Shown here: positions 53,983 to 62,113 of the stretch, piece after piece | Layout of the letters: each line of letters opens with the position of its first letter | Numbering within the stretch: the first letter of the stretch is position 1 | Origin: Pseudomonas sp. efr-133-TYG-5 | Lineage (GTDB): Bacteria > Pseudomonadota > Gammaproteobacteria > Pseudomonadales > Pseudomonadaceae | DNA: 64,000 bases | Reading direction: 5' to 3' | Assembly: GCF_030209175.1 (NCBI RefSeq) | Contig: NZ_JARVSM010000001.1 | Coordinates: 186,001-250,000, forward strand | The notes under the pieces: model-generated | Database searches by the model: none | Told to the model about the DNA's origin: nothing | Seen by the model: only the letters and a program-made list of their open reading frames with translations | Translations under genes and position numbers: made by a program

Positions 53983-55265
53983 TGGCCGTCAATCGCCGCA
54001 ATTTTGTTTTGGGCACGTTGGGTGTCGGCGCGCTGCTGGTCGGGGTGGGGGCATGGTTGCGTCCGGGTGATCGTGGCGCGCCGTACAACGAGTATTTCCG
54101 TGTGCTCAATCGCGAGTTGCAGGCGCACGGGCCGATGCGCCCGGTGCTGCTGATCGACCTGGACCGCCTCGACCACAACATCGACGTGGTGATGCAATCG
54201 GTCAGACGCGGCGGCAAGCAGCTGCGCCTGGTGGAGAAATCGCTGCCGGCTCCGGGGTTGTTGAGCTACATCGCGCAACGGGCCGGGACGCAGAAACTCA
54301 TGTCGTTTCACCAGCCGTTTCTCAATCACGATGCGCTGACGTTTGCCCAGTCCGATATCCTCCTGGGCAAGCCGCTGCCGGTGCGCTCGGCCGAGTTGTT
54401 CTATCAGAGCCACAAGGGCCCGTTCGATCCGGCCAGGCAACTGCAATGGCTGCTCGACGGGCCGCAGCGTCTGCAGCAATACCTCGCACTGGCGCAGGGG
54501 CTGGGCACCCGCATGCGCATCAACATCGAGCTGGACGTCGGTCTGCACCGCGGCGGCGTCAGCGATCTGCACGTGCTCGGGCAGATGCTTACGCTGATCA
54601 GTGCCAATCCGCAGCACCTGGAGTTCGCCGGCTTCATGGGCTACGACCCGTTCGTGGGGATGGGCGTGCCGGGGATTCTCGGTTCGCCCGAGGAGCTGTT
54701 CGCCAAGGTCATGCTGGTCTACCAGCGTTGCGTCGACTTTACCCGCCAGCAGTTCCCGGGGCTCTGGCATGACGGCTTGTGCCTGAACACCGCCGGCAGC
54801 CCGAGTTACCGCATCCACGAGAACGAGAAACTCAGCAGCGAAGTGTCGGTCGGCACCGCGATGCTCAAACCGACGCACTACGATCTGCCGTCGCTGGTCG
54901 ACCACGAGCCCGCCGTCTACATCGCCACACCGGTTCTGAAAAGCACCGGCGCGGTGAACATTCCGGCGCTGGACGACAAGTCGCGGTTGTTCTCCTGGTG
55001 GGACACCAATCAACGCCAGACCTTTTTCATCTACGGCGGCAACTGGATGGCCGAGTTCGAATCGCCACCCGGCCTGCAGAGCAACGGCGTGTACGGGCGC
55101 AGTTCCAATCAGGAGATGGTCAACGGCTCCAGCGCTGTGGGCCTGACCGTGGAGGACCAGGTGTTCCTGCGTCCGACCCAGACCGAAGCGGTGCTGTTGC
55201 AGTTCGGAGATTTGCTGGCCGTGCGCGGCGGCAGGATCGTCGAGACGTGGCCCGTCTACAGCTGA
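53982..55265 (+). CDS. exported alanine-racemase-fold (DSD1-like) PLP protein
   Basis: 427 residues, overlapping the oxidase stop by one base (TGATG). A Tat-like start (VNRRNFVLGTLGVGALLVGVGAW) indicates export or anchoring. The body follows D-threonine aldolase/alanine-racemase N-domain enzymes: VLLIDLDRLDHNIDVVMQSV, and LRLVEKSLPAPG, where the Lys near residue 85 fits the PLP-binding position. Later motifs include INIELDVGLHRGG and GFMGYDPFVG. PLP enzymes outside the cytoplasm are rare; it may have lost that chemistry. Coupled to the oxidase. Confidence 0.82.
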   Translation: MAVNRRNFVLGTLGVGALLVGVGAWLRPGDRGAPYNEYFRVLNRELQAHGPMRPVLLIDLDRLDHNIDVVMQSVRRGGKQLRLVEKSLPAPGLLSYIAQRAGTQKLMSFHQPFLNHDALTFAQSDILLGKPLPVRSAELFYQSHKGPFDPARQLQWLLDGPQRLQQYLALAQGLGTRMRINIELDVGLHRGGVSDLHVLGQMLTLISANPQHLEFAGFMGYDPFVGMGVPGILGSPEELFAKVMLVYQRCVDFTRQQFPGLWHDGLCLNTAGSPSYRIHENEKLSSEVSVGTAMLKPTHYDLPSLVDHEPAVYIATPVLKSTGAVNIPALDDKSRLFSWWDTNQRQTFFIYGGNWMAEFESPPGLQSNGVYGRSSNQEMVNGSSAVGLTVEDQVFLRPTQTEAVLLQFGDLLAVRGGRIVETWPVYS

Positions 55266-55295
55266 ATGGCACGGGCGACTTTTTCGCGATTTGTC

Positions 55296-55315
55296 TACTG
55301 TCAGAGGTGACAGTA
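55296..55315 (+). promoter_or_regulatory. lux-box-like dyad, gene 55432
   Basis: TACTGTCAGAGGTGACAGTA, a 20-bp near-perfect palindrome of the CT-N12-AG type bound by LuxR-family regulators. A -10-like TATCTAT begins 22 bases after its end (55337). The same element with the same spacing stands before the paralogous gene at 56142. Confidence 0.65.
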
Positions 55316-55431
55316 GCGGGTTGCGCCCGTCGAGCGTATCTATGCCCTTGGCGGGGCATCCAGTGCAATTTGCTCAAGCCAATATCGCGACTTCGAACGA
55401 ACAGACCGGGTCAGTTTGAGGAGGAAGGCAG

Positions 55432-55860
55432 ATGGGCACGAATAACGAGGCAAGCCAGGAAACTGTCGGCTCAATGGTGGTGAGGATCGACGGCGGGACG
55501 GACTTCAAGGTCGAACGCACTTCATTTGAGATCACGGATGGACTGATCAAGGTCACCGCGCTCGATGGCCTTGGCGGGCCGACGCAGGGCAAGCAGTTTT
55601 TCTCCCTGGCGGTGGCGGCGCGGGCGGGACACTACGATTTCAATGATCTGCGCGAGACTAAATACCATCTCTATTCCGATATGTACGATGTGAGCTATGA
55701 GCCCAGATATGGCGCCGGGGCGGTTTTATATGATGAAACGGCTCGGCAGGTTTATGCGGTATTCAGTCTCGAGATGCGACTGCTCAGCAAAAGCCCGCAG
55801 GATGTCATCGCGCCCGAGCGGGTCACCCTGCAGACGTATTTCGCCTTTGTTGCCGATTAG
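55432..55860 (+). CDS. orphan protein, paralogue A
   Basis: 142 residues from ATG 55432 with GAGGAAGG upstream. No signal peptide or membrane segment; beta-rich. The stretch FEITDGLIKVTALDGLGGPTQGKQFFSLAV aligns with FKISVREGVGGVMEPKKYFELGF in the next gene, and the overall strand order agrees. I do not recognise a family. Promoter carries a lux-box-like dyad; a perfect 12-bp hairpin follows the gene. Confidence 0.7.
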   Translation: MGTNNEASQETVGSMVVRIDGGTDFKVERTSFEITDGLIKVTALDGLGGPTQGKQFFSLAVAARAGHYDFNDLRETKYHLYSDMYDVSYEPRYGAGAVLYDETARQVYAVFSLEMRLLSKSPQDVIAPERVTLQTYFAFVAD

Positions 55861-55904
55861 GTCAGCGCCGTTTTCAGTCCGCCCATGCAGGGGGACCAGC
55901 GTTA

Positions 55905-55932
55905 CACCCGGCGGACATGCGTCCGCCGGGTG
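55905..55932 (+). terminator. perfect 12-bp hairpin after paralogue A
   Basis: CACCCGGCGGAC (55905-55916), loop ATGC, GTCCGCCGGGTG (55921-55932). No T-run follows, so it may terminate weakly or protect the transcript end. Confidence 0.6.
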
Positions 55933-56010
55933 CACTTGCCGTGCAACGCGGCGAGTGCCTGTTCCTGAAGTGCGGTTCGCTGTGGTTATTCAGATTTCAA
56001 GTTGTTTGTC

Positions 56011-56030
56011 CACTGTCAAGTTTGACAGTA
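56011..56030 (+). promoter_or_regulatory. lux-box-like dyad, gene 56142
   Basis: CACTGTCAAGTTTGACAGTA, with 7-bp perfect arms ACTGTCA/TGACAGT. The -10-like TATCAAT starts at 56052, again 22 bases after the box end; both promoters share GCGTATC at the -10 edge. Confidence 0.65.
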
Positions 56031-56141
56031 GACCCGATAAGGCAGCCGGCGTATCAATTTGATAGCGGTATTGTTCATGCTTTAGCTCACTAATACTTAT
56101 CTATCGAATGTCAGGACAGACACGTGTCCAAGGAGATTGAA

Positions 56142-56564
56142 ATGGCGACCAGTGCTAAATCAGTGACGTCGGGCAGCTTCGAAGTGAAAACCGATCAGCG
56201 CGGTAACGTGAGGGCCGATGTACTTTCATTTGAAGACTCGGGGAATGGCTTCAAGATCTCGGTCAGGGAGGGCGTTGGCGGTGTGATGGAGCCGAAGAAG
56301 TATTTCGAGCTGGGGTTTCCGGAGAAGGCTGCTTCGGCCACTTATGATGTCAGGCTACTGTCGGTGGCGACCTATCAGGACTGGTCCGAAGTTCACCATT
56401 ACAACTATGTTGCCAAGTCGGGCTCAGTCACTGTCGCCTATACCGACTCACCTCGAAAAACCGAAGGCAAGTTCGATATTGTGATGGAACTGCAGGGCAA
56501 TCCCAATCCACCTGGGCCTAAACAGTTGAAAGTGTCCGGAACGTTTGATCTGAAAACGGCTTGA
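56142..56564 (+). CDS. orphan protein, paralogue B
   Basis: 140 residues; ATG 56142 chosen because AAGGAG lies seven bases upstream (a GTG at 56124 is in frame but without one). It is a diverged copy of the 55432 product, with similar length and strand order and no signal peptide. The ending (PPGPKQLKVSGTFDLKTA) is new relative to paralogue A. Function unknown. Followed by a very long perfect hairpin. Confidence 0.7.
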   Translation: MATSAKSVTSGSFEVKTDQRGNVRADVLSFEDSGNGFKISVREGVGGVMEPKKYFELGFPEKAASATYDVRLLSVATYQDWSEVHHYNYVAKSGSVTVAYTDSPRKTEGKFDIVMELQGNPNPPGPKQLKVSGTFDLKTA

Positions 56565-56602
56565 GTTGTTCATCGTCAAACAAACATCTTGTTTTCTTGC
56601 CC

Positions 56603-56645
56603 TGGCGCTTTGCTGAGCCGTCGTTGCAGGCTCAGCAAAGCGCCA
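56603..56645. terminator. perfect 17-bp hairpin after paralogue B
   Basis: TGGCGCTTTGCTGAGCC (56603-56619) and its exact complement at 56629-56645 enclose a 9-base loop. No T-run on either side. Likely an mRNA end structure; unusually long and perfect. Confidence 0.6.
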
Positions 56646-56839
56646 TCTGTATCAGCATATCCCCGCCGGAAAAATTCCTTTCTTTTGCTGTCGGCGCAGC
56701 CCATCACAATTTTTGAAATGAAGCTTTTATGACAAAAGTTCGGTAGCACATCGCCAGTCCGGTCATGCCTATGTAACGCGCTTGAGGGGCCTTTCGGGGC
56801 GCTTTTCACAAGCCGAGGCGGGACGCCGGGAGTGAGGCA

Positions 56840-57451
56840 ATGGGGACTATGGAACGCTACTCGAAAGTGGGCATGCAGGAACTCGATCAACGCCTGTCGA
56901 AGATCGTCGAGGCCGCGCGCAAGAAGCCGGTGTCGGTGTATCGCTACGGCGCACCGTGGGTCTGGATCGTCTCGCAGGATGACTGGCAGGGGGCCTTGAA
57001 AGAGGTGTCCAGCTACATCCCGCCGGGGCATTCGCTGGTGCTGCTGCGTCCGCAGATCGACGATTTGCTCGACGCCCACCGCGACATCCTGCACGACCTC
57101 GACGCCCAGCCCGGCATGCTGATCGCCCCGCAAACGGTCATGCACATCCTGCTCCTGCAACTGCTGTATTCGGTGCCCAGCGAACAGCAGTTGTACGAGC
57201 AGCTCAATTACAACCTGCTGTTCCGCTGGTTCGTCGGCCTCGGCCTGAACCAGAAGGTCTGGAGCTTCAACGTCCTCAGTCGCGACATCGCCACGCTGCT
57301 CAACAACCCGCGGGCGGTGCAGCTCATCCAGAAAATCATCGGCGAAGTGTTCTGCGGTGCCTTGCTGCAAATGCCCGAGTTCTCCTTGAACTTCGCGCTG
57401 CTGCACACCTGGCTGGGCAAGCACAGCGGTGCCCCGCACGACAGCAATTAG
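56840..57451 (+). CDS. Phd/YefM-like N-domain fused to a transposase N-terminal domain
   Basis: About 203 residues (ATG 56840; ATG 56849 possible). Residues 1-50 follow the Phd/YefM antitoxin pattern (QELDQRLSKIVEAARKKPVSVYRYGAPWVWIVSQDDW). Residues about 95-160 match the IS5-group transposase N-terminal domain: HILLLQLLYSVPSEQQLYEQ, NYNLLFRWFVGLGLNQKVW. The DDE catalytic domain is absent. I infer a domesticated DNA-binding protein, perhaps the regulator of the downstream secretion cluster, which starts 73 bases after its stop. Confidence 0.82.
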   Translation: MGTMERYSKVGMQELDQRLSKIVEAARKKPVSVYRYGAPWVWIVSQDDWQGALKEVSSYIPPGHSLVLLRPQIDDLLDAHRDILHDLDAQPGMLIAPQTVMHILLLQLLYSVPSEQQLYEQLNYNLLFRWFVGLGLNQKVWSFNVLSRDIATLLNNPRAVQLIQKIIGEVFCGALLQMPEFSLNFALLHTWLGKHSGAPHDSN

Positions 57452-57524
57452 CCGCGCCCGCCAATGCCGCAATACACAAGGCGCGCAACAGCGCCAACAG
57501 GTCATCGCGAATTCAGGGGGTAGT

Positions 57525-59123
57525 GTGGATCAGATTTTCACGTCACGGCTGGCGCTGTGGGGCTGGCTGCTGGTGACGGCCGGCGTGCAGCCAGCGTTCG
57601 CCGAAGAGGCGCCAGAAACCGCCGCGCCACAGCGTCTGGTGGACGTCAACGAATACTTCGTGCGCGGCAACACCGTGCTCGACGCCCGGGCCATCGAAGA
57701 AGCGGTGTACCCGTTCCTCGGCCCGCAAAAGGCCCTGAGCGACATCGAAGGCGCGCGTGACGCGTTGCAGAAGGTCTACCAGGCCCGTGGCTATCAATCG
57801 GTGTTCGTCGAACTGCCGGAGCAAGCGGTGGCCGATGGCATCGTCTACCTGCAAGTCAGCGAAACCAAGGTCGGCCGAGTGCGTGTGGTCGGCGCCAAAC
57901 ACTATTCGCCGCTGGATATTCGCGACAACGTCCCGGCGCTGAAAGAAGGCGAGGTGCCGGATTTCGCCAGGGTCCAGGGCGAACTGGCGCAGCTCAACAA
58001 AACCCCGGGCCGCCAGGTCATGCCACTGGTGCGCGAAGGCCAGCGCCCGGGAACCATGGACGTCGATCTGCAGGTCGAAGACCAGAACCCGTGGACCGCC
58101 AGCGTCGGCCTCAACAACGACTACAGCGCCGACACGGAAAAACTGCGCGCCGTGACCAGCCTCGGCTACAACAACCTCTGGCAGCTCGGCCACAGCATCA
58201 ACCTGACCTATTTCACCGCGCCGCAGGACACCGACAACGCCAAGGTCTGGTCCGGCACCTACACCGCGCCGCTCACCGAGCGCTGGAGCGTGCAGTTCTC
58301 CGGTTACCAGTCCGACAGCAACGTGGCCACCATCGGCGGCAGCAACGTGCTGGGCAAGGGCCATTCCTACGGCGTGTCGGCGATCTACACGCTGCCGGCC
58401 AGTGGCAGCTGGTCGAACTCGCTGTCGGCCGGCATCGACTTCAAGGACTTCGACGAGCGCCTGACCCTGTCCGGCGAGAGCGACAAGGTGCCGCTCAAAT
58501 ACGCACCGTTCACCTTCGCCTACAACGGCTTTCGCTACACCGAAAAGAGCCAGCTCGGCCTCGGCCTGAGCCTGGTCGCGGCCACGCGCAGTATTTTCGG
58601 CTACGGCAGTTCCGACGAAGAATTCGACTACAAACGCTACCGCGCCAACCCCAGTTTTGCCGTGCTCAAGGGCGACAGCAGCTTCACCTGGACCTTTGAC
58701 AACGACTGGCAGAGCGCGAGTAAAGGCGCGTTCCAGTTGGCGTCCGGGCCACTGGTATCGAACGAACAATTCTCCGCCGGCGGCGCGACCTCGGTTCGCG
58801 GTTACCTGGCCGCCGAGCGCACCGGTGATGACGGTGTGCTGCTCAGTCAGGAAGTGCGCACGCCGTCGCTGGCCAGGTACGCCGGCAGCTGGATGCAGGA
58901 GTGGCGTTTCTACGCCTTCGCCGAAGGCGCGCAACTTTACCTGCGCGACGAATTGCCGGACCAGGACGCCAGTTACGCCTTGGCCAGCGTCGGCCTCGGC
59001 ACCCGCGCCAGCCTGAGCAAATGGCTGTCCGGCAGCCTCGACTGGGGCTACCCGCTACTCGAAGGGCCGAACACCTCGAAACAGGAATCGCGCCTGCACT
59101 TCAACCTTCAAGCCACTTTCTAA
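57525..59123 (+). CDS. TpsB transporter (ShlB/FhaC/HecB family)
   Basis: 532 residues from GTG 57525, with AGGGGG just upstream; a longer frame from 57429 would place a basic tail before the signal peptide. Signal peptide about 1-26; POTRA domain about 35-115 (VDVNEYFVRGNTVLDARAIEEAVYPFLGP); a second POTRA-like part to about 190; then a 16-strand barrel with the conserved VRGY at 424-427 and a terminal Phe. It should secrete a large TpsA exoprotein through the outer membrane. No TpsA is within the window. Confidence 0.93.
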   Translation: MDQIFTSRLALWGWLLVTAGVQPAFAEEAPETAAPQRLVDVNEYFVRGNTVLDARAIEEAVYPFLGPQKALSDIEGARDALQKVYQARGYQSVFVELPEQAVADGIVYLQVSETKVGRVRVVGAKHYSPLDIRDNVPALKEGEVPDFARVQGELAQLNKTPGRQVMPLVREGQRPGTMDVDLQVEDQNPWTASVGLNNDYSADTEKLRAVTSLGYNNLWQLGHSINLTYFTAPQDTDNAKVWSGTYTAPLTERWSVQFSGYQSDSNVATIGGSNVLGKGHSYGVSAIYTLPASGSWSNSLSAGIDFKDFDERLTLSGESDKVPLKYAPFTFAYNGFRYTEKSQLGLGLSLVAATRSIFGYGSSDEEFDYKRYRANPSFAVLKGDSSFTWTFDNDWQSASKGAFQLASGPLVSNEQFSAGGATSVRGYLAAERTGDDGVLLSQEVRTPSLARYAGSWMQEWRFYAFAEGAQLYLRDELPDQDASYALASVGLGTRASLSKWLSGSLDWGYPLLEGPNTSKQESRLHFNLQATF

Positions 59124-59135
59124 AGGAGCACGTTC

Positions 59136-60935
59136 ATGCAGCGCCTCATTCTTTCGTTGTTGATCTGCCTGGGCTTCGTGCTCCCGGCCACGGCCCAGGC
59201 CTGGTGGCAGGACGACTGGCATTACCGCAAACAGATCGCCGTCGACACCACACCGCAGGGCGCCGGGATCAATCAGGCCCTGGGCCGCACCGCGCTGCTG
59301 GTGCGCCTGCACACCGGCAACTTCACCTTTGATGGCGTGAAAGAGGACGGCGCCGACCTGCGCTTCGTCGCCGCCGATGACAAGACCGTGCTCAATCATC
59401 AGATCGAAAGCTTCGACGCTCTGATGGGCATTGCGCTGATCTGGGTCGATGTGCCGAATGTCGAGGGTGGCCAGCGTCAGGACATCTGGATGTACTACGG
59501 CAACCAGAAGGCCCCGGCAACCGGCAACGGTCAATTGACCTTCGATCCGAACTACACCGCGCTGTATCACTTCGACGGCGCCACCGGCACTCCGGCCAAG
59601 GACACCACGGCGTATGGCAACACCGCGCAAAGCGCCACCGGCGCTGCGATTGACGGCGTGGTCGGGCGCGCCTTGCAGTTCAGCGGCCAGCCGTTGCTGT
59701 TGCCGGCCAGTCCGTCGCTGCAGCACAGCGCGGGCAGCGCGTTCACTTTCAGTGCCTGGCTGCGTCTGGATCAGGCCAACGGTGAGCAACTGATCCTGGC
59801 CCGCCGTGAAGGCGCCAACAGCCTGTTGCTCGGGGTCAATCAAGGCGTGCCGTTCGTCGAGATCGACGGCCAGCGTGCGGTCGCCACACAGGCGCTGAAT
59901 CCCGGCCAATGGCAGCACGTTGCCCTGACGGCCGAAGGGGCCAAAGTCAGCCTGTTCGTCAATGGCCGTGAGGGTGCGACGCTGGCTCAGGCAATGCCGG
60001 CGTTCAACTCGGTGATGGCCATCGGCGCCGACCTGGCCGCCGGGCCGTATCAGCCATTCGTGGGCGCCATCGACGAGCTGCGCCTGTCGAAAGTCGCCCG
60101 TCCGGCGGCGCTGCTGCTGGCCGACGCCACTTCCCAAGGCGCCGAGTCGAAACTACTGGCCTACGGTGTCGATGAAGAACAATCCGGTTTCGGTTTCGGC
60201 AGCCTCGGCTTCCTGCTCAACGCGGTGCCGGTGGATGCCTGGGTGATCATCGCCGTGCTGGTGCTGATGATGTTCCAGTCGTGGATCATCATGCTGCGCA
60301 AGAACCGCATGCTCGGCCGCGTCACTGCCGCCAACGAAGACTTCCGCGTGCAATTCGCCAAGGTCGGCACGCGCCTGGAGATGTTCGCCGACGACGCGCA
60401 ACTGGCCCAGCGCCTGCAATATTCGCCGCTGTGGCGGCTGTACCAGGTGGCGGTCAAGGAAATCCGTACCCGCCGCGAGCAGGGCGCCGACACCTCGTCG
60501 GTTTCTGCGGCGACCATCGAAGCCATCCGCTGCTCGATGGACGGCGTGCGTACCCGCGAGAACCAGGCCCTCGGCGCGAAGCTCTCGACCCTGTCCAACG
60601 CCATCGCCGGCGGCCCGTACATCGGCCTGCTCGGCACCGTGCTGGGGATCATGGTGGTGTTCCTCGGCACCGCGATGGCCGGCGACGTCAACATCAATGC
60701 CATCGCCCCGGGCATGGCCGCCGCGTTGCTCGCCACCGCCATGGGCCTGTTCGTCGCGATCCCGGCGCTGTTTGGCTACAACCGCCTGATTACCCGCAAC
60801 AAGGAAGTCAGCGCCGACATGCGCGTGTTCGTCGACGAGTTCATCACCCGTCTGGCGGAAATGCACGGCGAGGGCCAGTTCAGTGAGTCGGCGCATCAGC
60901 GCGGACATCACGCCAACCACTCCGTACCGGCCTGA
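59136..60935 (+). CDS. ExbB/MotA-type proton channel subunit with secreted DUF2341-LamG N-terminus
   Basis: 599 residues, twice the usual ExbB length. Signal peptide 1-22; DUF2341 domain about 25-125 (WHYRKQIAVDTTPQG); LamG/concanavalin-like domain about 140-320 (HFDGATGTPAKDTTAYGN, FTFSAWLRLDQANGEQLILARREG); then a transmembrane helix at 368-388 and the ExbB domain with helices near 492-514 and 527-548 (GPYIGLLGTVLGIMVVFLG, GMAAALLATAMGLFVAIPA). The lectin-like part lies in the periplasm. It forms a unit with ExbD and TonB. Confidence 0.93.
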   Translation: MQRLILSLLICLGFVLPATAQAWWQDDWHYRKQIAVDTTPQGAGINQALGRTALLVRLHTGNFTFDGVKEDGADLRFVAADDKTVLNHQIESFDALMGIALIWVDVPNVEGGQRQDIWMYYGNQKAPATGNGQLTFDPNYTALYHFDGATGTPAKDTTAYGNTAQSATGAAIDGVVGRALQFSGQPLLLPASPSLQHSAGSAFTFSAWLRLDQANGEQLILARREGANSLLLGVNQGVPFVEIDGQRAVATQALNPGQWQHVALTAEGAKVSLFVNGREGATLAQAMPAFNSVMAIGADLAAGPYQPFVGAIDELRLSKVARPAALLLADATSQGAESKLLAYGVDEEQSGFGFGSLGFLLNAVPVDAWVIIAVLVLMMFQSWIIMLRKNRMLGRVTAANEDFRVQFAKVGTRLEMFADDAQLAQRLQYSPLWRLYQVAVKEIRTRREQGADTSSVSAATIEAIRCSMDGVRTRENQALGAKLSTLSNAIAGGPYIGLLGTVLGIMVVFLGTAMAGDVNINAIAPGMAAALLATAMGLFVAIPALFGYNRLITRNKEVSADMRVFVDEFITRLAEMHGEGQFSESAHQRGHHANHSVPA

Positions 60936-60946
60936 GGAGCATTGCC

Positions 60947-61372
60947 ATGGCGTCTGTAAATGCCTCCCACGACGATGACGAAGATGCAGCGGTGGACAGC
61001 ATCAACATCACCCCGCTGGTGGATGTGCTGATGGTGGTGCTGGTGATGTTCATCCTCACCGCCACCGCACAGGTCTCGGGGATCCAGATCAACCTGCCCA
61101 AGGCCAGCGCCGCGGTATCGCTGTCCGAGGCCAAGACCAAGGCGATCTCGGTCAACGACGGCGGCCAGGTGTTCCTCGATGCCTACCCGGTGACCCTGGC
61201 CGAGCTGGAAGAGCGCCTGCGCATCGAAAAAGCGCAGAGCCCGGACTTCCCGGTGATCGTGCGCGGTGACGCCACGGTGCAGTACCAGAAGGTCATCGAG
61301 GTGCTGGATCTGTTGCGCCGGCTGGAACTGTCTCAGGTCGGTCTGGTGACCGGCAAACCGACGCAGGGCTGA
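60947..61372 (+). CDS. exbD: ExbD biopolymer transport protein
   Basis: 141 residues, ATG 60947, 11 bases after the ExbB gene. Its single transmembrane helix carries the proton-pathway Asp26 in NITPLVDVLMVVLVMFIL, and the periplasmic domain (YPVTLAELEERLRIEKAQSP, VIVRGDATVQYQKVIEVLD) is typical. The first 17 residues are unusually acidic (DDDEDAAVD). It works with ExbB to drive TonB. Confidence 0.94.
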   Translation: MASVNASHDDDEDAAVDSINITPLVDVLMVVLVMFILTATAQVSGIQINLPKASAAVSLSEAKTKAISVNDGGQVFLDAYPVTLAELEERLRIEKAQSPDFPVIVRGDATVQYQKVIEVLDLLRRLELSQVGLVTGKPTQG

Positions 61373-61375
61373 GTG

Positions 61376-62080
61376 ATGACTGCACAACTTCCAATCGAGC
61401 CGTTGCCGGTGAAACGCTCGCCACTGCGCTTGCTGAAGTGGGGCGCCGGCCTGCTGCTCGGCGCCGTCGCGGCGTATCTGCTGTGGCAGTGGGCCAACGA
61501 CATGAGCGGTATCCGCCGCGAAGCACCCAAGGTGCCGACGATCATTCCGTTGCCGCCACCGCCACCGCCGCCTCCGGAAATGCCACCGGAGCCGCCCACC
61601 CCGGTGGAGGAAAAAATCGTCGAGCCCGAGCCGACGCCCGAGCCGCAGGAGGTCAAGCCCGAGGAAGAAGCGCCGCCATCGCCGGCGGATGATCTGGCCA
61701 ACCCGATGCAAATGGACGGCGATGCCCAGGCCGGCAGCGATGCCTTCAACATCGGCGCCGGCAAGGGCGGCGGCATGGCCGGTGCCGGAGGCGGGCGTGT
61801 GGGCAATGGCACCTACAGCCAGTTTCTCGCGTTCACCTTCCAGCGCCTGCTGCGCGAGAACCCGGACCTGCGCAACCTTGCGTTCGTGCTGCAGGCCGAC
61901 GTCTGGCTGAGCAGCGTCGGTGAAATCACCCGCGTCGAGCTGGTCAAGTCCAGCGGCAAGCCCGAGATCGACACCCAGGTGCTGGCGGCGCTGCGCAACG
62001 CGCCGCACTTAAGCGAACGGCCACCGGCCTCCATGACTTTACCCGTGCGCCTGTCCCTGCAAGGGCGGCGTCCGGGCTAA
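61376..62080 (+). CDS. tonB: TonB energy transducer
   Basis: 234 residues from ATG 61376 (GTG 61373 adjacent). Transmembrane anchor about 18-38; Pro-rich spacer about 53-105, including eight prolines in a row and Glu-Pro repeats; Gly-rich segment near 125-145; C-terminal TonB domain about 150-234 (VWLSSVGEITRVELVKSSGKPEIDTQVLAAL). It transmits proton-motive energy to an outer-membrane receptor. Its partner here may be the porin, the TpsB channel or an unseen receptor. Confidence 0.92.
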   Translation: MTAQLPIEPLPVKRSPLRLLKWGAGLLLGAVAAYLLWQWANDMSGIRREAPKVPTIIPLPPPPPPPPEMPPEPPTPVEEKIVEPEPTPEPQEVKPEEEAPPSPADDLANPMQMDGDAQAGSDAFNIGAGKGGGMAGAGGGRVGNGTYSQFLAFTFQRLLRENPDLRNLAFVLQADVWLSSVGEITRVELVKSSGKPEIDTQVLAALRNAPHLSERPPASMTLPVRLSLQGRRPG

Positions 62081-62113
62081 TCCCTCTTTTCAAGCTTTGC
62101 CAAAAGGAGTTGT

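Noticed and set aside
57543..58934. 463-codon minus-strand frame opposite the TpsB gene
   Set aside because: The plus strand has signal peptide, POTRA and VRGY motif; the minus frame has no recognisable domain.
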